A stretch of 64,000 nucleotides of DNA, taken from contig NC_134364.1 of assembly GCF_048569485.1 (NCBI RefSeq), forward strand, positions 126,926,752 through 126,990,751, given 5' to 3'. The notes below the pieces were generated by a model, which was not told the origin of the DNA, did not search any database, and saw only the letters and a program-made list of their open reading frames with translations. Positions within the stretch are counted from its first letter, which is position 1. Each line of letters begins with the position of its first letter. The translations under genes were made by a program, and so were the position numbers. Source of the stretch: Anomaloglossus baeobatrachus. Taxonomy: Eukaryota > Chordata > Amphibia > Anura > Aromobatidae. Below, piece after piece: positions 1-13,242 of the stretch.

Positions 1-3000
1 CACCCACTGACCCCCGTATCTCCACAGGAGAGCACCCACTGACCCCCGTGTCTCCACAGGAGAGCACCCACTGACCCCCATGTCTCCACAGGAGAGCACC
101 CACTGACCCCCGTGTGTCCACAGGAGAGCACCCACTGACCCCCGTGTGTCCACAGGAGAGCACTCACTGACCCCCGTGTCTCCACAGGAGAGCACCCACT
201 GACCCCCGTGTCTCCACAGGAGAGCACCCACTGACCCCCGGGTCTCCACAGGAGAGCACTCACTGACCCCCGTGTCTCCACAGGAGAGCACCCACTGACC
301 CCCATGTCTCCACAGGAGAGCACCCACTGACCTCCGTGTCTCCACAGGAGAGCACCCACTGACCCCCGTGTCTCCACAGGAGAGCACCCACTGACCCCCG
401 TGTCTCCACAGGAAAGCACCCACTGACCCCCATGTCTCCACAGGAGAGCACCCACTTACCCCTGTGTCTCCACAGGAGAGCACCCGCTGACCCCCATGTC
501 TCCACAGGAGAGCAGCCACTGACCTCCGTGTCTCCACAGGAGAGCACCCACTGACCCCCGTGTCTCCACAGGAGAGCACCCACTGACCCCCGTGTCTCCA
601 CAGGAGAGCACCCACTGACCCCCGTGTCTCCACAGGAGAGCACCCACTGACCCCCATGTCTCCACAGGAGAGCACCCACTGACCTCCGTGTCTCCACAGG
701 AGAGCACCCACTGACCCCCGTGTCTCCACAGGAAAGCACCCACTGACCCCCATGTCTCCACAGGAGAGCACCCACTTACCCCCGTGTCTCCACAGGAGAG
801 CACCCGCTGACCCCCGGGTCTCCACAGAGAGCACCCACTGACCCCCATGTCTCCACAGGAGAGCACCCACTGAGCCCCGTGTCTCCACAGGAGAGCACCC
901 GCTGCCCCCCGTGTCTCCACAGGAGAGCACCCGCTGACCCCCGTGTCTCCACAGGAGAGCACCCACTGACCCCCGTGTCTCCACAGGAGAGCACCCACTG
1001 ACCCCCGTGTCTCCACAGGAGAGCACCCGCTGACTCCCGTGTCTCCACAGGAGAGCACCCGCTGACCCCCGGGTCTCCACAGGAGAGCACCCACTGACCC
1101 CCGTGTCTCCACAGGAGAGCACCCGCTGACCCCCGTGTCTCCACAGGAGAGCACCCGCTGACCCCCGTGTCTCCACAGGAGAGCACCCACTGACCCCCGT
1201 GTCTCCACAGGAGAGCACGCACTGACCCCCGTGTCTCCACAGGAGAGCACGCACTGACCCCCGTGTCTCCACAGGAGAGCACCCACTGACCCCCGTGTCT
1301 CCACAGGAGAGCACCCACTGACCCCCGGGTCTCCACAGGAGAGCACCCACTGACCCCCGGGTCTCCACAGGAGAGCACCCGCTGACCCCCGTGTCTCCAC
1401 AGGAGAGCACCCACTGACCCCCGTGTCTCCACAGGAGAGCACCCGCTGACCCCCGTGTCTCCACAGAGAGCACCCACTGACCCCCGGGTCTCCACAGGAG
1501 AGCACCCACTGACCCCCGTGTCTCCACAGGAGAGCACCCACTGACCCCCGTGTCTCCACAGGAGAGCACCCACTGACCTCCGTGTCTCCACAGGAGAGCA
1601 CCCACTGACCCCCGTGTCTCCACAGGAGAGCACCCGCTGACCCCCGTGTCTCCACAGGAGAGCAGCCACTGACCCCCGTGTCTCCACAGGAGAGCACCCG
1701 CTGACCCCCGTGTCTCCACAGGAGAGCACCCTCTGACCCCCGTGTCTCCACAGGAGAGCACCCGCTGACCCCCGTGTCTCCACAGGAGAGCACCCGCTGA
1801 CCCCCGTGTCTCCACAGGAGAGCACCCACTGATCCCCGTGTCTCCACAGGAGAGCACCCACTGACCCCCGGGTCTCCACAGGAGAGCACCCACTGACCCC
1901 CATGTCTCCATAGGAGAGCACCCACTGACCTCCGTGTCTCCACAGGAGAGCACCCACTGACCCCCGTGTCTCCACAGGAGAGCACCCACTGACCTCCGTG
2001 TCACCACAGGAGAGCACCCGCTGACCCCCGTGTCTCCACAGGAGAGCACCCACTGACCCCCGTGTCTCCACAGGAGAGCACCCACTGACCCCAGTGTCTC
2101 CATAGGAGAGCACCCACTGACCCCCATGTCTCCACAGGAGAGCACCCACTGACCCCTATGTCTCCACAGGAGAGCACCCACTGACCTCCGCGTCTCCACA
2201 GGAGAGCACCCACTGACCCCCATGTCTCCACAGGAGAGCACCCGCTGACCCCCGTGTCTCCACAGGAGAGCACCCACTGACCCCCATGTCTCCACAGGAG
2301 AGCACCCACTGACCCCCATGTCTCCACAGGAGAGCACCCACTGACCCCCATGTCTCCACAGGAGAGCACCCACTGACCCCCATGTCTCCACAGGAGAGCA
2401 CCCACTGACCCCCATGTCTCCACAGGAGAGCACCCACTGACCTCCGTGTCTCCACAGGAGAGCACCCACTGACCTCCGTGTCTCCACAGGAGAGCACCCA
2501 CTGACCTCCGTGTCTCCACAGGAGAGCACCCACTGACCCCCGCGTCTCCACAGGAGAGCACCCACTGACCCCCGTGTCTCCACAGGAGAGCACCCACTGA
2601 CCCCCGGGTCTCCACAGGAGAGCACCCACTGACCCCCGGGTCTCCACAGGAGAGCACCCACTGACCCCCGTGTCTCCACAGGAGAGCACCCGCTGACCCC
2701 CGTGTCTCCACAGGAGAGCACCCGCTGACCCCCGTGTCTCCACAGGAGAGCACCCACTGACCCCCGTGTCTCCACAGGAGAGCACCCACTGACCCCCGTG
2801 TCTCCACAGGAGAGCACCCACTGACCCCCGCGTCTCCACAGGAGAGCACCCACTGACCCCCGTGTCTCCACAGGAGAGCACCCACTGACCCCCGTGTCTC
2901 CACAGGAGAGCACCCACTGACCCCCGTGTCTCCACAGGAGAGCACCCGCTGACCCCCGTGTCTCCACAGGAGAGCAGCCACTGACCCCCGTGTCTCCACA

Positions 3001-4442
3001 GGAGAGCACCCGCTGACCCCCGTGTCTCCACAGGAGAGCACCCTCTGACCCCCGTGTCTCCACAGGAGAGCACCCGCTGACCCCCGTGTCTCCACAGGAG
3101 AGCACCCGCTGACCCCCGTGTCTCCACAGGAGAGCACCCACTGATCCCCGTGTCTCCACAGGAGAGCACCCACTGACCCCCGGGTCTCCACAGGAGAGCA
3201 CCCACTGACCCCCATGTCTCCATAGGAGAGCACCCACTGACCTCCGTGTCTCCACAGGAGAGCACCCACTGACCCCCGTGTCTCCACAGGAGAGCACCCA
3301 CTGACCTCCGTGTCACCACAGGAGAGCACCCGCTGACCCCCGTGTCTCCACAGGAGAGCACCCACTGACCCCCGTGTCTCCACAGGAGAGCACCCACTGA
3401 CCCCAGTGTCTCCATAGGAGAGCACCCACTGACCCCCATGTCTCCACAGGAGAGCACCCACTGACCCCTATGTCTCCACAGGAGAGCACCCACTGACCTC
3501 CGCGTCTCCACAGGAGAGCACCCACTGACCCCCATGTCTCCACAGGAGAGCACCCGCTGACCCCCGTGTCTCCACAGGAGAGCACCCACTGACCCCCATG
3601 TCTCCACAGGAGAGCACCCACTGACCCCCATGTCTCCACAGGAGAGCACCCACTGACCCCCATGTCTCCACAGGAGAGCACCCACTGACCCCCATGTCTC
3701 CACAGGAGAGCACCCACTGACCCCCATGTCTCCACAGGAGAGCACCCACTGACCTCCGTGTCTCCACAGGAGAGCACCCACTGACCTCCGTGTCTCCACA
3801 GGAGAGCACCCACTGACCTCCGTGTCTCCACAGGAGAGCACCCACTGACCCCCGCGTCTCCACAGGAGAGCACCCACTGACCCCCGTGTCTCCACAGGAG
3901 AGCACCCACTGACCCCCGGGTCTCCACAGGAGAGCACCCACTGACCCCCGGGTCTCCACAGGAGAGCACCCACTGACCCCCGTGTCTCCACAGGAGAGCA
4001 CCCGCTGACCCCCGTGTCTCCACAGGAGAGCACCCGCTGACCCCCGTGTCTCCACAGGAGAGCACCCACTGACCCCCGTGTCTCCACAGGAGAGCACCCA
4101 CTGACCCCCGTGTCTCCACAGGAGAGCACCCACTGACCCCCGCGTCTCCACAGGAGAGCACCCACTGACCCCCGTGTCTCCACAGGAGAGCACCCACTGA
4201 CCCCCGTGTCTCCACAGGAGAGCACCCACTGACCCCCGGGTCTCCACAGGAGAGCACCCACTGACCCCCGCGTCTCCACAGGAGAGCACCCACTGACCCC
4301 CATGTCTCCACAGGAGAGCACCCACTGACCTCCGTGTCTCCACAGGAGAGCACCCACTGACCTCCGTGTCTCCACAGGAGAGCACCCGCTGACCCCCGTG
4401 TCTCCACAGGAGAGCACCCTCTGACCCCCGTGTCTCCACAGT
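1..4442. repeat. 32-bp minisatellite array, about 138 copies
   Basis: Head-to-tail copies of a 32-bp unit (gagagcaccc, actgaccccc, gtgtctccacag) run from the window edge to 4442. Variants are point changes such as cccgct for cccact, or catgtc and cgggtc for cgtgtc. A few monomers are a base or two short. The plus strand of each unit reads CACTGAC, then a pyrimidine-rich stretch, then CAG|G. Because 32 is not a multiple of 3 and the minus strand of the unit has no stop in any frame, long minus-strand open frames arise by accident; they are not genes. The same unit recurs at 22729-23209. The left end lies outside the window. Confidence 0.97.
1589..4237. repeat. Higher-order tandem duplication (1312-bp period) inside the 32-bp array
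   Basis: Rare variants recur exactly 1312 bp apart, which is 41 monomers of 32 bp. Examples are the gatcccc variant at 1831 and 3143, and the ccagtgtctccatag variant at 2091 and 3403. The gagcagcc variant near 1661 and 2973 also matches. The matching stretches run from about 1589-2925 and 2901-4237, so they are two adjoining copies of one 1.3-kb block. The near identity of the copies points to a recent unequal exchange or replication slip, or to an assembly duplication. Confidence 0.85.
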
Positions 4443-4818
4443 CTCCAAGGAAGAGCCGTGCATGCAAGACTAACAGGAATTTCACAGAACTAGAAGACTT
4501 ATCCAAGGAACAATGGATGAAAATCCCTCAATCAAGAAATGAAAGACTCTTCGTCGCTACAAAAAGCGTGTATAAGCTGTGATACTCACCAAAGGGGGTG
4601 CTACTAGTTACTAACCATACAAGGTGCCCAAACTTTTGCATCGGTCCATTTACCTTTTTTTGTTAATTAAAAAATCTAAAAGATTAACCTTTTTTTTGCT
4701 TAAAATACAAAGTAAATGTGTCATCTGTATCTTCCGGCCTGTTACAGATCATTTCATCCTCACCTTGTGCAGCTGTTCACAATAACCAGGGGTGCCCAAA
4801 CTTTTCCATGCTACTGTA
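4443..4818. mobile_element. 3' end of a Tc1/mariner-like transposon (remnant)
   Basis: Directly after the 32-bp array comes about 100 bp that translates in one frame to a Tc1-like transposase C-terminal segment (TNRNFTELEDLSKEQW is readable from about 4468). It is followed by AT-rich DNA and two copies of a ggtgcccaaacttt motif, near 4622 and 4791. Two spaced direct repeats in one inverted terminal region are typical of the IR/DR type of Tc1-like end. The element would end at ctgta near 4818, abutting a satellite unit. The remainder of the transposon is absent, replaced by the minisatellite. The family assignment rests on motif recognition only. Confidence 0.6.
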
Positions 4819-4894
4819 CAGTGATATCAGCACTCTACGTCCTGGTGATCCGGGGTAATACAGATCACTATAGTGGCCTCTCACCACTGATGTA
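4819..4894. repeat. Single unit of the 66-67 bp satellite, left of the Tc1 insertion
   Basis: The sequence cagtgatatcagcactctac followed by the cctggtgatc and gatcactatagtg motifs is one divergent copy of the satellite that resumes at 6689. The Tc1-like element at 4895-6686 splits the array here, with TA on both sides. Confidence 0.85.
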
Positions 4895-6686
4895 CAGTAC
4901 AGACCAAAAGTTTGGACACACCTTCTCATCTCTAGAACAACTGTTAAGAGGAGGCTTTGTGCAGCAGCCTTCATGGTAAAATAGCTGCTAGGAAACCGCT
5001 GCTAAGGACAGGCAACAAGCAGAAGAGACACAAGGAATGGACATTAGACCAGTGCAAATCTGTGCTTTGTTCTGATGAGTCCAAATTTGAGATCTTTGGA
5101 TCCAACCACCGTGTCTTTGTAGAAAAGGTGAACGGATGGACTCTACATGGCTGGTTCCCACCGTGAAGCATGGTGGAGGAGGTGTGATGGTGTGGGGGGG
5201 GCTTTGCTGGTGACACTGTTGGGGATTTATTCAAAATTGAAGGCATACTGAACCAGCATGGCTACCACAGCATCTTGCAGCGGCGTGCTATTCCATCTGG
5301 TTTGTGTTTAGTTGGACCATCATTTATTTTTCAACAGGACAATGACCGCGAACACACCTCCAGGCTGGGTAAGGGCTATTTGACTTAGGCTAAGTTCACA
5401 TTTCCGTTGATTTGTATCAGTCACATGCGTCGCTTGACGCATGTGACTGATGCGCTGTTCAACGCTGTACAACGGATGACAAAGAACAGAATTCTTTGTC
5501 GGATTCCGTTGTGTGCGGGGGGCGGAGTTCGGGGGCGGAGCCGAGCGGGGGGCGGGGCCAGGCGCTGAGGATGTCAGTGGAAGTGCTGCGGTCTGCATGG
5601 CTGGGGACAGGTGAGTGTATCTGTGAGTGAGTGAGTGTGTGTATGTGCATGTATGTATGTGTGTGTGTGCACATGCAAAGTGCGGGAGGGGGCGGAGCCG
5701 AGCAGGGGGCGGGGCCAGACGAGGGTGTCAGTGGCAGTGCTTGTCTGCATGGCTGGGGACAGATGTGTGTGTGTGTGTGTACATACATGTGCGGAGTGCG
5801 AGAGGGGGCGGGGCCGAGCGGGGAAGTGTCGGCCTCCCTGCACACGTAACCAGCCTAAATATTGGGTAACAGCAAAGCACCTGATGTTTACCTTGGTTAC
5901 CCGATATTTACCTTGGTTACGGGCCTACACCGCTTAGCGCTGGCTCCTTGCACCGTAACCAGGGTAAATATCGGGTAACCAACCAAAGCTGGTGACGTGT
6001 GCAGGGAGCCAGAGAGCATGCGCAGCGAAATCCGACGGATCTCGCTGCTCAAAAAAACGTTACATGCTGCGTTCCCCCCGCCCGGCGGTCAGTCGTTCCA
6101 CGACTGATCAGTCGGGCGGAGGGTGCAACGCAACATCATCAGTCACAATCCGCTGCTCATACAAGTCTATGGGAGCAACGGAATCCGCTAAACGGATTCC
6201 GCTGTTTACAAGAGCAGCGGATTGTGACTGATAGATTTTAGCGGAAATGTGAACTTAGCCTAAGAAGGAGAGTGATGGGTGCTTCGCCAGATGACCTGGC
6301 CTTCACAGTCACCAGACCTGAACCCAATCGAGATGTTTGGGGTGAGCTGGACCGTAGAGCGAAGGCAAAAGGACCAACAAGTGCTAAGTATCTCTGGGAA
6401 CTCCTTCAGGACTGTTGGAAAACCATTTCCGGTGACTACCTCTTGAAGCTCATCAAGATAATGCCAAGAGTGTGCAAAGTAGTAATCAAAGCAAAAGGCG
6501 GCGACTGTGAAGAACCTAGAATATAAGACATATTTTCAGTTGTGTCACACTGTTTTAAGCATTTCATTCCACGTGTGTTAATTTATAGTTTTGATGCCTT
6601 CAATGAGAATCTACAATTTTCAGAGTCATGAAAATAAAGAAAACTCTTTGAATGAGAAGGTGTGTCCAAACGTTTGGTCTATACTG
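4895..6686. mobile_element. Tc1-like DNA transposon, broken, with nested MITE
   Basis: The ends are inverted: cagtacagaccaaaagtttg at the left, and the complement of tttggtctatactg at the right, with TA target duplications at 4893-4894 and 6687-6688. Transposase pieces on the plus strand include the segment around 4957-5166 (WTLDQCKSVLCSDESKFEIF, containing the first catalytic Asp region) and 6296-6526 (WELLQDCWKTISGDYLLKLI). The amino-terminal DNA-binding part is not present and the frame is interrupted, so no working transposase is encoded. It sits in the 66-67 bp satellite and is itself interrupted at 5388-6260, giving a three-level nesting order. Confidence 0.9.
5388..6260. mobile_element. 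Palindromic MITE (PIF/Harbinger-like candidate) nested in the Tc1-like element
   Basis: The element begins ggctaagttcacatttccg and ends with the inverse, cggaaatgtgaacttagcc, an inverted repeat of about 19 bp. It is flanked by TTA (5385-5387) and TAA (6261-6263), a one-mismatch version of the 3-bp TWA duplication of PIF/Harbinger elements. Flanking Tc1 sequence is continuous once the insert is removed. It carries internal palindromes (near 5430-5450), GC-rich short repeats built on ggcggggccgagc, a TG-rich stretch (5620-5800) and gttaccc motifs near 5850-5990. No transposase is seen, so it is non-autonomous. Confidence 0.75.
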
Positions 6687-6688
6687 TA

Positions 6689-9600
6689 CATAAAGTGATA
6701 TCACCGCTCTATATCCTGGTGATCTGGGGGTAGTACTGATCCCTATAGAGATGTATATACAGTGATATCACCGCTCTATGTCCTGGTGATCTGGGGTAGT
6801 ACCGATCCCTATAGTGATGTATATACAGTGATATCACCGCTCTATGCCCTGATGATCTGGGGGTAGTACTGATCCCTATAGAGATGTATATACAGTGATA
6901 TCACCGCTCTATGTCCTGGTGATCTGGGGTAGTACCGATCCCTATAGTGATGTATATACAGTGATATCACCGCTCTATGCCCTGATGATCTGGGGGTAGT
7001 ACTGATCCCTATAGAGATGTATATACAGTGATATCACCGCTCTATGTCCTGGTGATCTGGGGTAGTACCGATCCCTATAGTGATGTATATACAGTGATAT
7101 CACCGCTCTATGTCCTGGTGATCTGGGGGTAGTACTGATCCCTATAGTGATGTATATACAGTGATATCACCACTCTATGTCCTGGTGATCTGGGGTAGTA
7201 CCGATCCCTATAGTGATGTATATACAGTGATATCACCGCTCTATGTCCTGGTGATCTGGGGGTAGTACTGATCCCTATAGTGATGTATATACAGTGATAT
7301 CACCGCTCTATGCCCTGGTGATCTGGGGGTAGTACTGATCCCTATAGTGATGTATATACAGTGATATCACCGCTCTATGCCCTGGTGATCTGGGGGTAGT
7401 ACTGATCCCTATAGTGATGTATATACAGTGATATCACCGCTCTATGCCCTGGTGATCTGGGGATAGTACTGATCCCTATAGTGATGTATATACAGTGATA
7501 TCACCGCTCTATGCCCTGGTGATCTGGGGGTAGCACTGATCCCTATAGTGACCTCTCACCAGTGATGTATATACAGTGATATCACCGCTCTATGTCCTGG
7601 TGATCTGGGGGTAGTACTGATCCCTATAGTGATGTATATACAGTGATATCACTGCTCTATGCCCTGGTGATCTGGGGGTAGTACTGATCCCTATATTGAT
7701 GTATATATAGTGATATCACCGCTCTATGCCCTGGTGATCTGGGGGTAGTACTGATCCCTATATTGATGTATATACAGTGATAGCACCGCTCTATGCCCTG
7801 GTGATCTGGGGGTAGTACTGATCCCTATAGTGATGTATATACAGTGATATCACCGCTCTATGCCCTGGTGATCTGGGGGTAGTACTGATCCCTATAGTGA
7901 TGTATATACAGTGATATCACCGCTCTATGTCCTGGTGATCTGGGGGTAGTACTGATCCCTATAGTGATGTATATACAGTGATATCACCGCTCTATGTCCT
8001 GGTGATCTGGGGGTAGTACTGATCCCTATAGTGATGTATATACAGTGATATCACCGCTCTATGCCATGGTGATCTGGGGGTAGTACTGATCCCTATAGTG
8101 ATGTATATACAGTGATATCACTGCTCTATGCCCTGGTGATCTGGGGGTAGTACTGATCCCTATATTGATGTATATATAGTGATATCACCGCTCTATGCCC
8201 TGGTGATCTGGGGGTAGCACTGATCCCTATAGTGATGTATATACAGTGATATCACCGCTCTATGCCCTGGTGATCTGGGGGTAGCACTGATCCCTATAGT
8301 GATGTATATACAGTGATATCACCGCTCTATGCCCTGGTGATCTGGGGGTAGCACTGATCCCTATAGTGATGTATATACAGTGATATCACCGCTCTATGCC
8401 CTGGTGGTCTGGGGGTAGTACTGATCCCTATAGTGATGTATATACAGTGATATCACCGCTCTATGTCCTGGTGGTCTGGGGTAGTACTGATCACTATAGT
8501 GATGTATATACAGTGATATCACCGCTCTATGTCCTGGTGGTCTGGGGTAGTACCGATCCCTATAGTGATGTATATACAGTGATATCACCGCTCTATGTCC
8601 TGGTGATCTGGGGGTAGCACTGATCCCTATAGTGATGTATATACAGTGATATCACCGCTCTATGTCCTGGTGATCTGGGGGTAGTACCGATCCCTATAGT
8701 GATGTATATACAGTGATATCACCGCTCTATGCCCTGGTGATCTGGGGGTAGCACTGATCCCTATAGTGATGTATATACAGTGATATCACTGCTCTATGCC
8801 CTGGTGATCTGGGGGTAGCACTGATACCTATAGTGATGTATATACAGTGATATCACCGCTCTATGTCCTGGTGATCTGGGGGTAGCACTGATCCCTATAG
8901 TGATGTATATATATAGTGATATCACCGCTCTATGTCCTGGTGATCTGGGGGTAGCACTGATCACTATAGTGATGTATATACAGTGATATCACCGCTCTAT
9001 GCCCTGGTGATCTGGGGGTAGCACTGATCCCTATAGTGATGTATATATAGTGATATCTCCGCTCTATGTCCTGGTGATCTAGGGGTAGCACTGATCCCTA
9101 TAGTGATGTATATATAGTGATATCACCGCTCTATGTCCTGGTGATCTGGGGTAGTACCGATCCCTATAGTGATGTATATACAGTGATATCACCGCTCTAT
9201 GTCCTGGTGATCTGGGGGTAGTACTGATCCCTATAGTGATGTATATACAGTGATATCACCGCTCTATGTCCTGGTGATCTGGGGGTAGTACTGATCACTA
9301 TAGTGATGTATATACAGTGATATCACCGCTCTATGTCCTGGTGATCTGGGGTAGTAATGATCACTATAGTGACCTCTCACCAGTGATGTATATACAGTGA
9401 TATCACCGCTCTATGTCCTGGTGATCTGGGGGTAGCACTAATCCCTATAGTGATGTATATACAGTGATATCACCGCTCTATGCCCTGGTGATCTGGGGGT
9501 AGCACTGATCACTATAGTGATGTATATACAGTGATATCACCGCTCTATGCCCTGGTGATCTGGGGGTAGCACTGATCCCTATAGTGATGTATATATAGTG

Positions 9601-12600
9601 ATATCTCCGCTCTATGTCCTGGTGATCTAGGGGTAGCACTGATCCCTATAGTGATGTATATATAGTGATATCACCGCTCTATGTCCTGGTGATCTGGGGT
9701 AGTACCGATCCCTATAGTGATGTATATACAGTGATATCACCGCTCTATGTCCTGGTGATCTGGGGGTAGTACTGATCCCTATAGTGATGTATATACAGTG
9801 ATATCACCGCTCTATGTCCTGGTGATCTGGGGGTAGTACTGATCACTATAGTGATGTATATACAGTGATATCACCGCTCTATGTCCTGGTGATCTGGGGT
9901 AGTAATGATCACTATAGTGACCTCTCACCAGTGATGTATATACAGTGATATCACCGCTCTATGTCCTGGTGATCTGGGGGTAGCACTAATCCCTATAGTG
10001 ATGTATATACAGTGATATCACCGCTCTATGTCCTGGTGATCTGGGGTAGTACCGATCCCTATAGTGATGTATATACAGTGATGTATATACAGTGATATCA
10101 CCGCTCTATGCCCTGGTGATCTGGGGATAGCACTGATCCCTATAGTGATGTATATACAGTGATATCACCGCTCTATGTCCTGGTGATCTGGGGTAGTACC
10201 GATCCCTATAGTGATGTATATACAGTGATGTATATACAGTGATATCACCGCTCTATGTCCTGGTGATCTGGGGATAGCACTGATCCCTATAGTGATGTAC
10301 ATACAGTGATATCACCGCTCTATGTCCCGGTGGTCTGGGGGTAGTACTGATCACTATAGTGATGTATATACAGTGATATCACCGCTCTATGTCCTGGTGA
10401 TCTGAGGGTAGTACTGATCCCTATAGTGATGTATACACAGTGATATCACCGCTCTATGTCCTGGTGGTCTGGGGGTAGTACTGATCCCTATAGTGATGTA
10501 TATACAGTGATATCACCGCTCTATGTCCTGGTGGTCTGGGGTAGTACTGATCACTATAGTGACCTCTCACCAGTGATGTATATACAGTGATATCACCGCT
10601 CTATGTCCTGGTGGTCTGGGGGTAGTACTGATCCCTATAGTGATGTATATACAGTGATATCACCGCTCTATGTCCTGGTGGTCTGGGGGTAGTACTGATC
10701 ACTATAGTGATGTATATACAGTGATATCACCGCTCTATGTCCTGGTGGTCTGGGGTAGTACTGATCACTATAGTGATGTATATACAGTGATATCACCGCT
10801 CTATGTCCTGGTGGTCTGGGGGTAGTACTGATCACTATAGTGATGTATATACAGTGATATCACCGCTCTATGTCCTGGTGATCTGGGGGTAGTACTGATC
10901 CCTATAGTGATGTATATACAGTGATATCACCGCTCTATGTCCTGGTGGTCTGGGGGTAGTACTGATCCCTATAGTGATGTATATACAGTGATATCACCGC
11001 TCTATGTCCTGGTGGTCTGGGGTAGTACTGATCACTATAGTGATGTATATACAGTGATATCACCGCTCTATGTCCTGGTGATCTGGGGGTAGTACTGATC
11101 CCTATAGTGATGTATATACAGTGATATCACCGCTCTATGTCCTGGTGGTCTGGGGGTAGTACTGATCCCTATAGTGATGTATATACAGTGATATCACCGC
11201 TCTATGTCCTGGTGGTCTGGGGGTAGTACTGATCCCTATAGTGATGTATATACAGTGATATCACCGCTCTATGTCCTGGTGGTCTGGGGTAGTACTGATC
11301 ACTATAGTGATGTATATACAGTGATATCACCGCTCTATGTCCTGGTGATCTGGGGGTAGTACTGATCCCTATAGTGATGTATATACAGTGATATCACCGC
11401 TCTATGTCCTGGTGGTCTGGGGGTAGTACTGATCACTATAGTGATGTATATACAGTGATATCACCGCTCTATGCCCTGGTGATCTGGGGTAGTACTGATC
11501 CCTATAGTGATGTATGTATATACAGTGATATCACCGCTCTATGCCCTGGTGATCTGGGGTAGTACTGATCCCTATAGTGATGTATATACAGTGATATCAC
11601 CGCTCTATGTCCTGGTGGTCTGGGGGTAGTACTGATCACTATAGTGATGTATATACAGTGATATCACCGCTCTATGTCCTGGTGATCTGGGATAGTACTG
11701 ATCCCTATAGTGATGTATATACAGTGATGTATATACAGTGATATCACCGCTCTATGCCCTGGTGATCTGGGGTAGTACTGATCACTATAGTGATGTATAT
11801 ACAGTGATATCACCGCTCTATGTCCTGGTGATCTGGGGTAGTACTGATCCCTATAGTGATGTATATACAGTGATATCACCGCTCTATGCCCTGGTGATCT
11901 GGGGTAGTACTGATCACTATAGTGATGTATATACAGTGATATCACCGCTCTATGTCCTGGTGATCTGGGGTAGTACTGATCCCTATAGTGATGTATATAC
12001 AGTGATATCACCGCTCTATGCCCTGGTGATCTGGGGTAGTACTGATCACTATAGTGATGTATATACAGTGATATCACCGCTCTATGTCCTGGTGATCTGG
12101 GGTAGTACTGATCCCTATAGTGATGTATATACAGTGATATCACCGCTCTATGCCCTGGTGATCTGGGGTAGTACTGATCCCTATAGTGATGTATATACAG
12201 TGATATCACCGCTCTATGTCCTGGTGATCTGGGGTAGTACTGATCCCTATAGTGATGTATATACAGTGATATCACCGCTCTATGTCCTGGTGATCTGGGG
12301 TAGTACTGATCCCTATAGTGATGTATATACAGTGATATCACCGCTCTATGTCCTGGTGATCTGGGGTAGTACTGATCCCTATAGTGATGTATATACAGTG
12401 ATATCACCGCTCTATGTCCTGGTGATCTGGGGGTAGTACTGATCCCTATAGTGATGTATATACAGTGATATCACCGCTCTATGTCCTGGTGATCTGGGGT
12501 AGTACTGATCCCTATAGTGATGTATATACAGTGATATCACCGCTCTATGTCCTGGTGATCTGGGGTAGTACTGATCCCTATAGTGATGTATATACAGTGA

Positions 12601-12887
12601 TATCACCGCTCTATGCCCTGGTGATCTGGGGTAGTACTGATCACTATAGTGATGTATATACAGTGATATCACCGCTCTATGCCCTGGTGATCTGGGGTAG
12701 TACTGATCCCTATAGTGATGTATATACAGTGATATCACCGCTCTATGTCCTGGTGGTCTGGGGTAGTACTGATCCCTATAGTGATGTATATACAGTGATA
12801 TCACCGCTCTATGTCCTGGTGATCTGGGGTAGTACTGATCCCTATAGTGATGTATATACAGTGATATCACCGCTCTATGTCCTGGTG
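6689..12887. repeat. 66-67 bp satellite array, about 93 copies
   Basis: The unit is tgatgtatatacagtgatat, caccgctctatgtcctggtg, then atctggggg with tagtactgatccctatag. Most copies are 67 bp; copies with one G fewer in the ggggg run are 66 bp. Between about 11664 and 12870 the 66-bp form dominates, which keeps one frame open on each strand over many copies (apparent 247- and 232-codon frames), a by-product of length rather than coding. A 548-bp higher-order duplication is visible: variant gatatctccgc occurs at 9052 and 9600, and agtaatgatcactatag near 9352 and 9900. Confidence 0.97.
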
Positions 12888-12888
12888 G

Positions 12889-13218
12889 TCACTCTGGTGC
12901 CCCCTGTAGTACTGGTAGGCAGCCGTGTAACAGCGGCACTGTTAGGTCTGGTCTCCGGGGCTGTAGTAGTTTCCGTCTGATCTTGGGCCGGGTGTCCCGG
13001 AGGTTCTGCTCTGTGTCCATTATGAGGTCTCCGTCACGGCCTGTGCTGCCGTATTCCTCCTGCCGACACAGTGTAGCCTGCAGGTTCGCTATCGCAGACA
13101 TTACAGCCAGGAAGGTGCCGGCTGCTGATCCAATCCCAAAACCACCCAGTATTAGCTCCAGCTGGACAGTCGTGCCACCGCCACCGCCGCCACCACATGT
13201 GAAACCAATAGCCCCACA
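12889..13218 (-). other. Open stretch downstream of the perilipin PAT exon, possible exon
   Basis: This non-repetitive minus-strand stretch is open for about 110 codons. It starts with a run of seven glycines and then a hydrophobic segment (LILGGFGIGSAAGTFLAVMS), then a polar, arginine-rich region, ending at a stop at the satellite border. It follows the perilipin-like PAT exon by only about 25-110 bp, so it could be a downstream exon. Two AG sites near 13125-13132 would join in phase to the PAT exon. I do not recognise it as the usual perilipin continuation, which normally has a conserved ACxGLDxLEE segment. It may be a diverged exon, or chance. Function unknown. Confidence 0.3.
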
Positions 13219-13242
13219 TCACAGATCATACTCCAGACTTAC

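Noticed and set aside
260-4506. Long minus-strand open frames (up to 753 codons) in the 32-bp array
   Set aside because: The unit lacks stops on that strand and 32 is not a multiple of 3, so all frames stay open by repetition. There is no domain, and variation does not spare codon positions.
11664-12980. Frames of 150-247 codons in the satellite
   Set aside because: Open only because the local units are 66 bp long, a multiple of 3; both strands are open at once.
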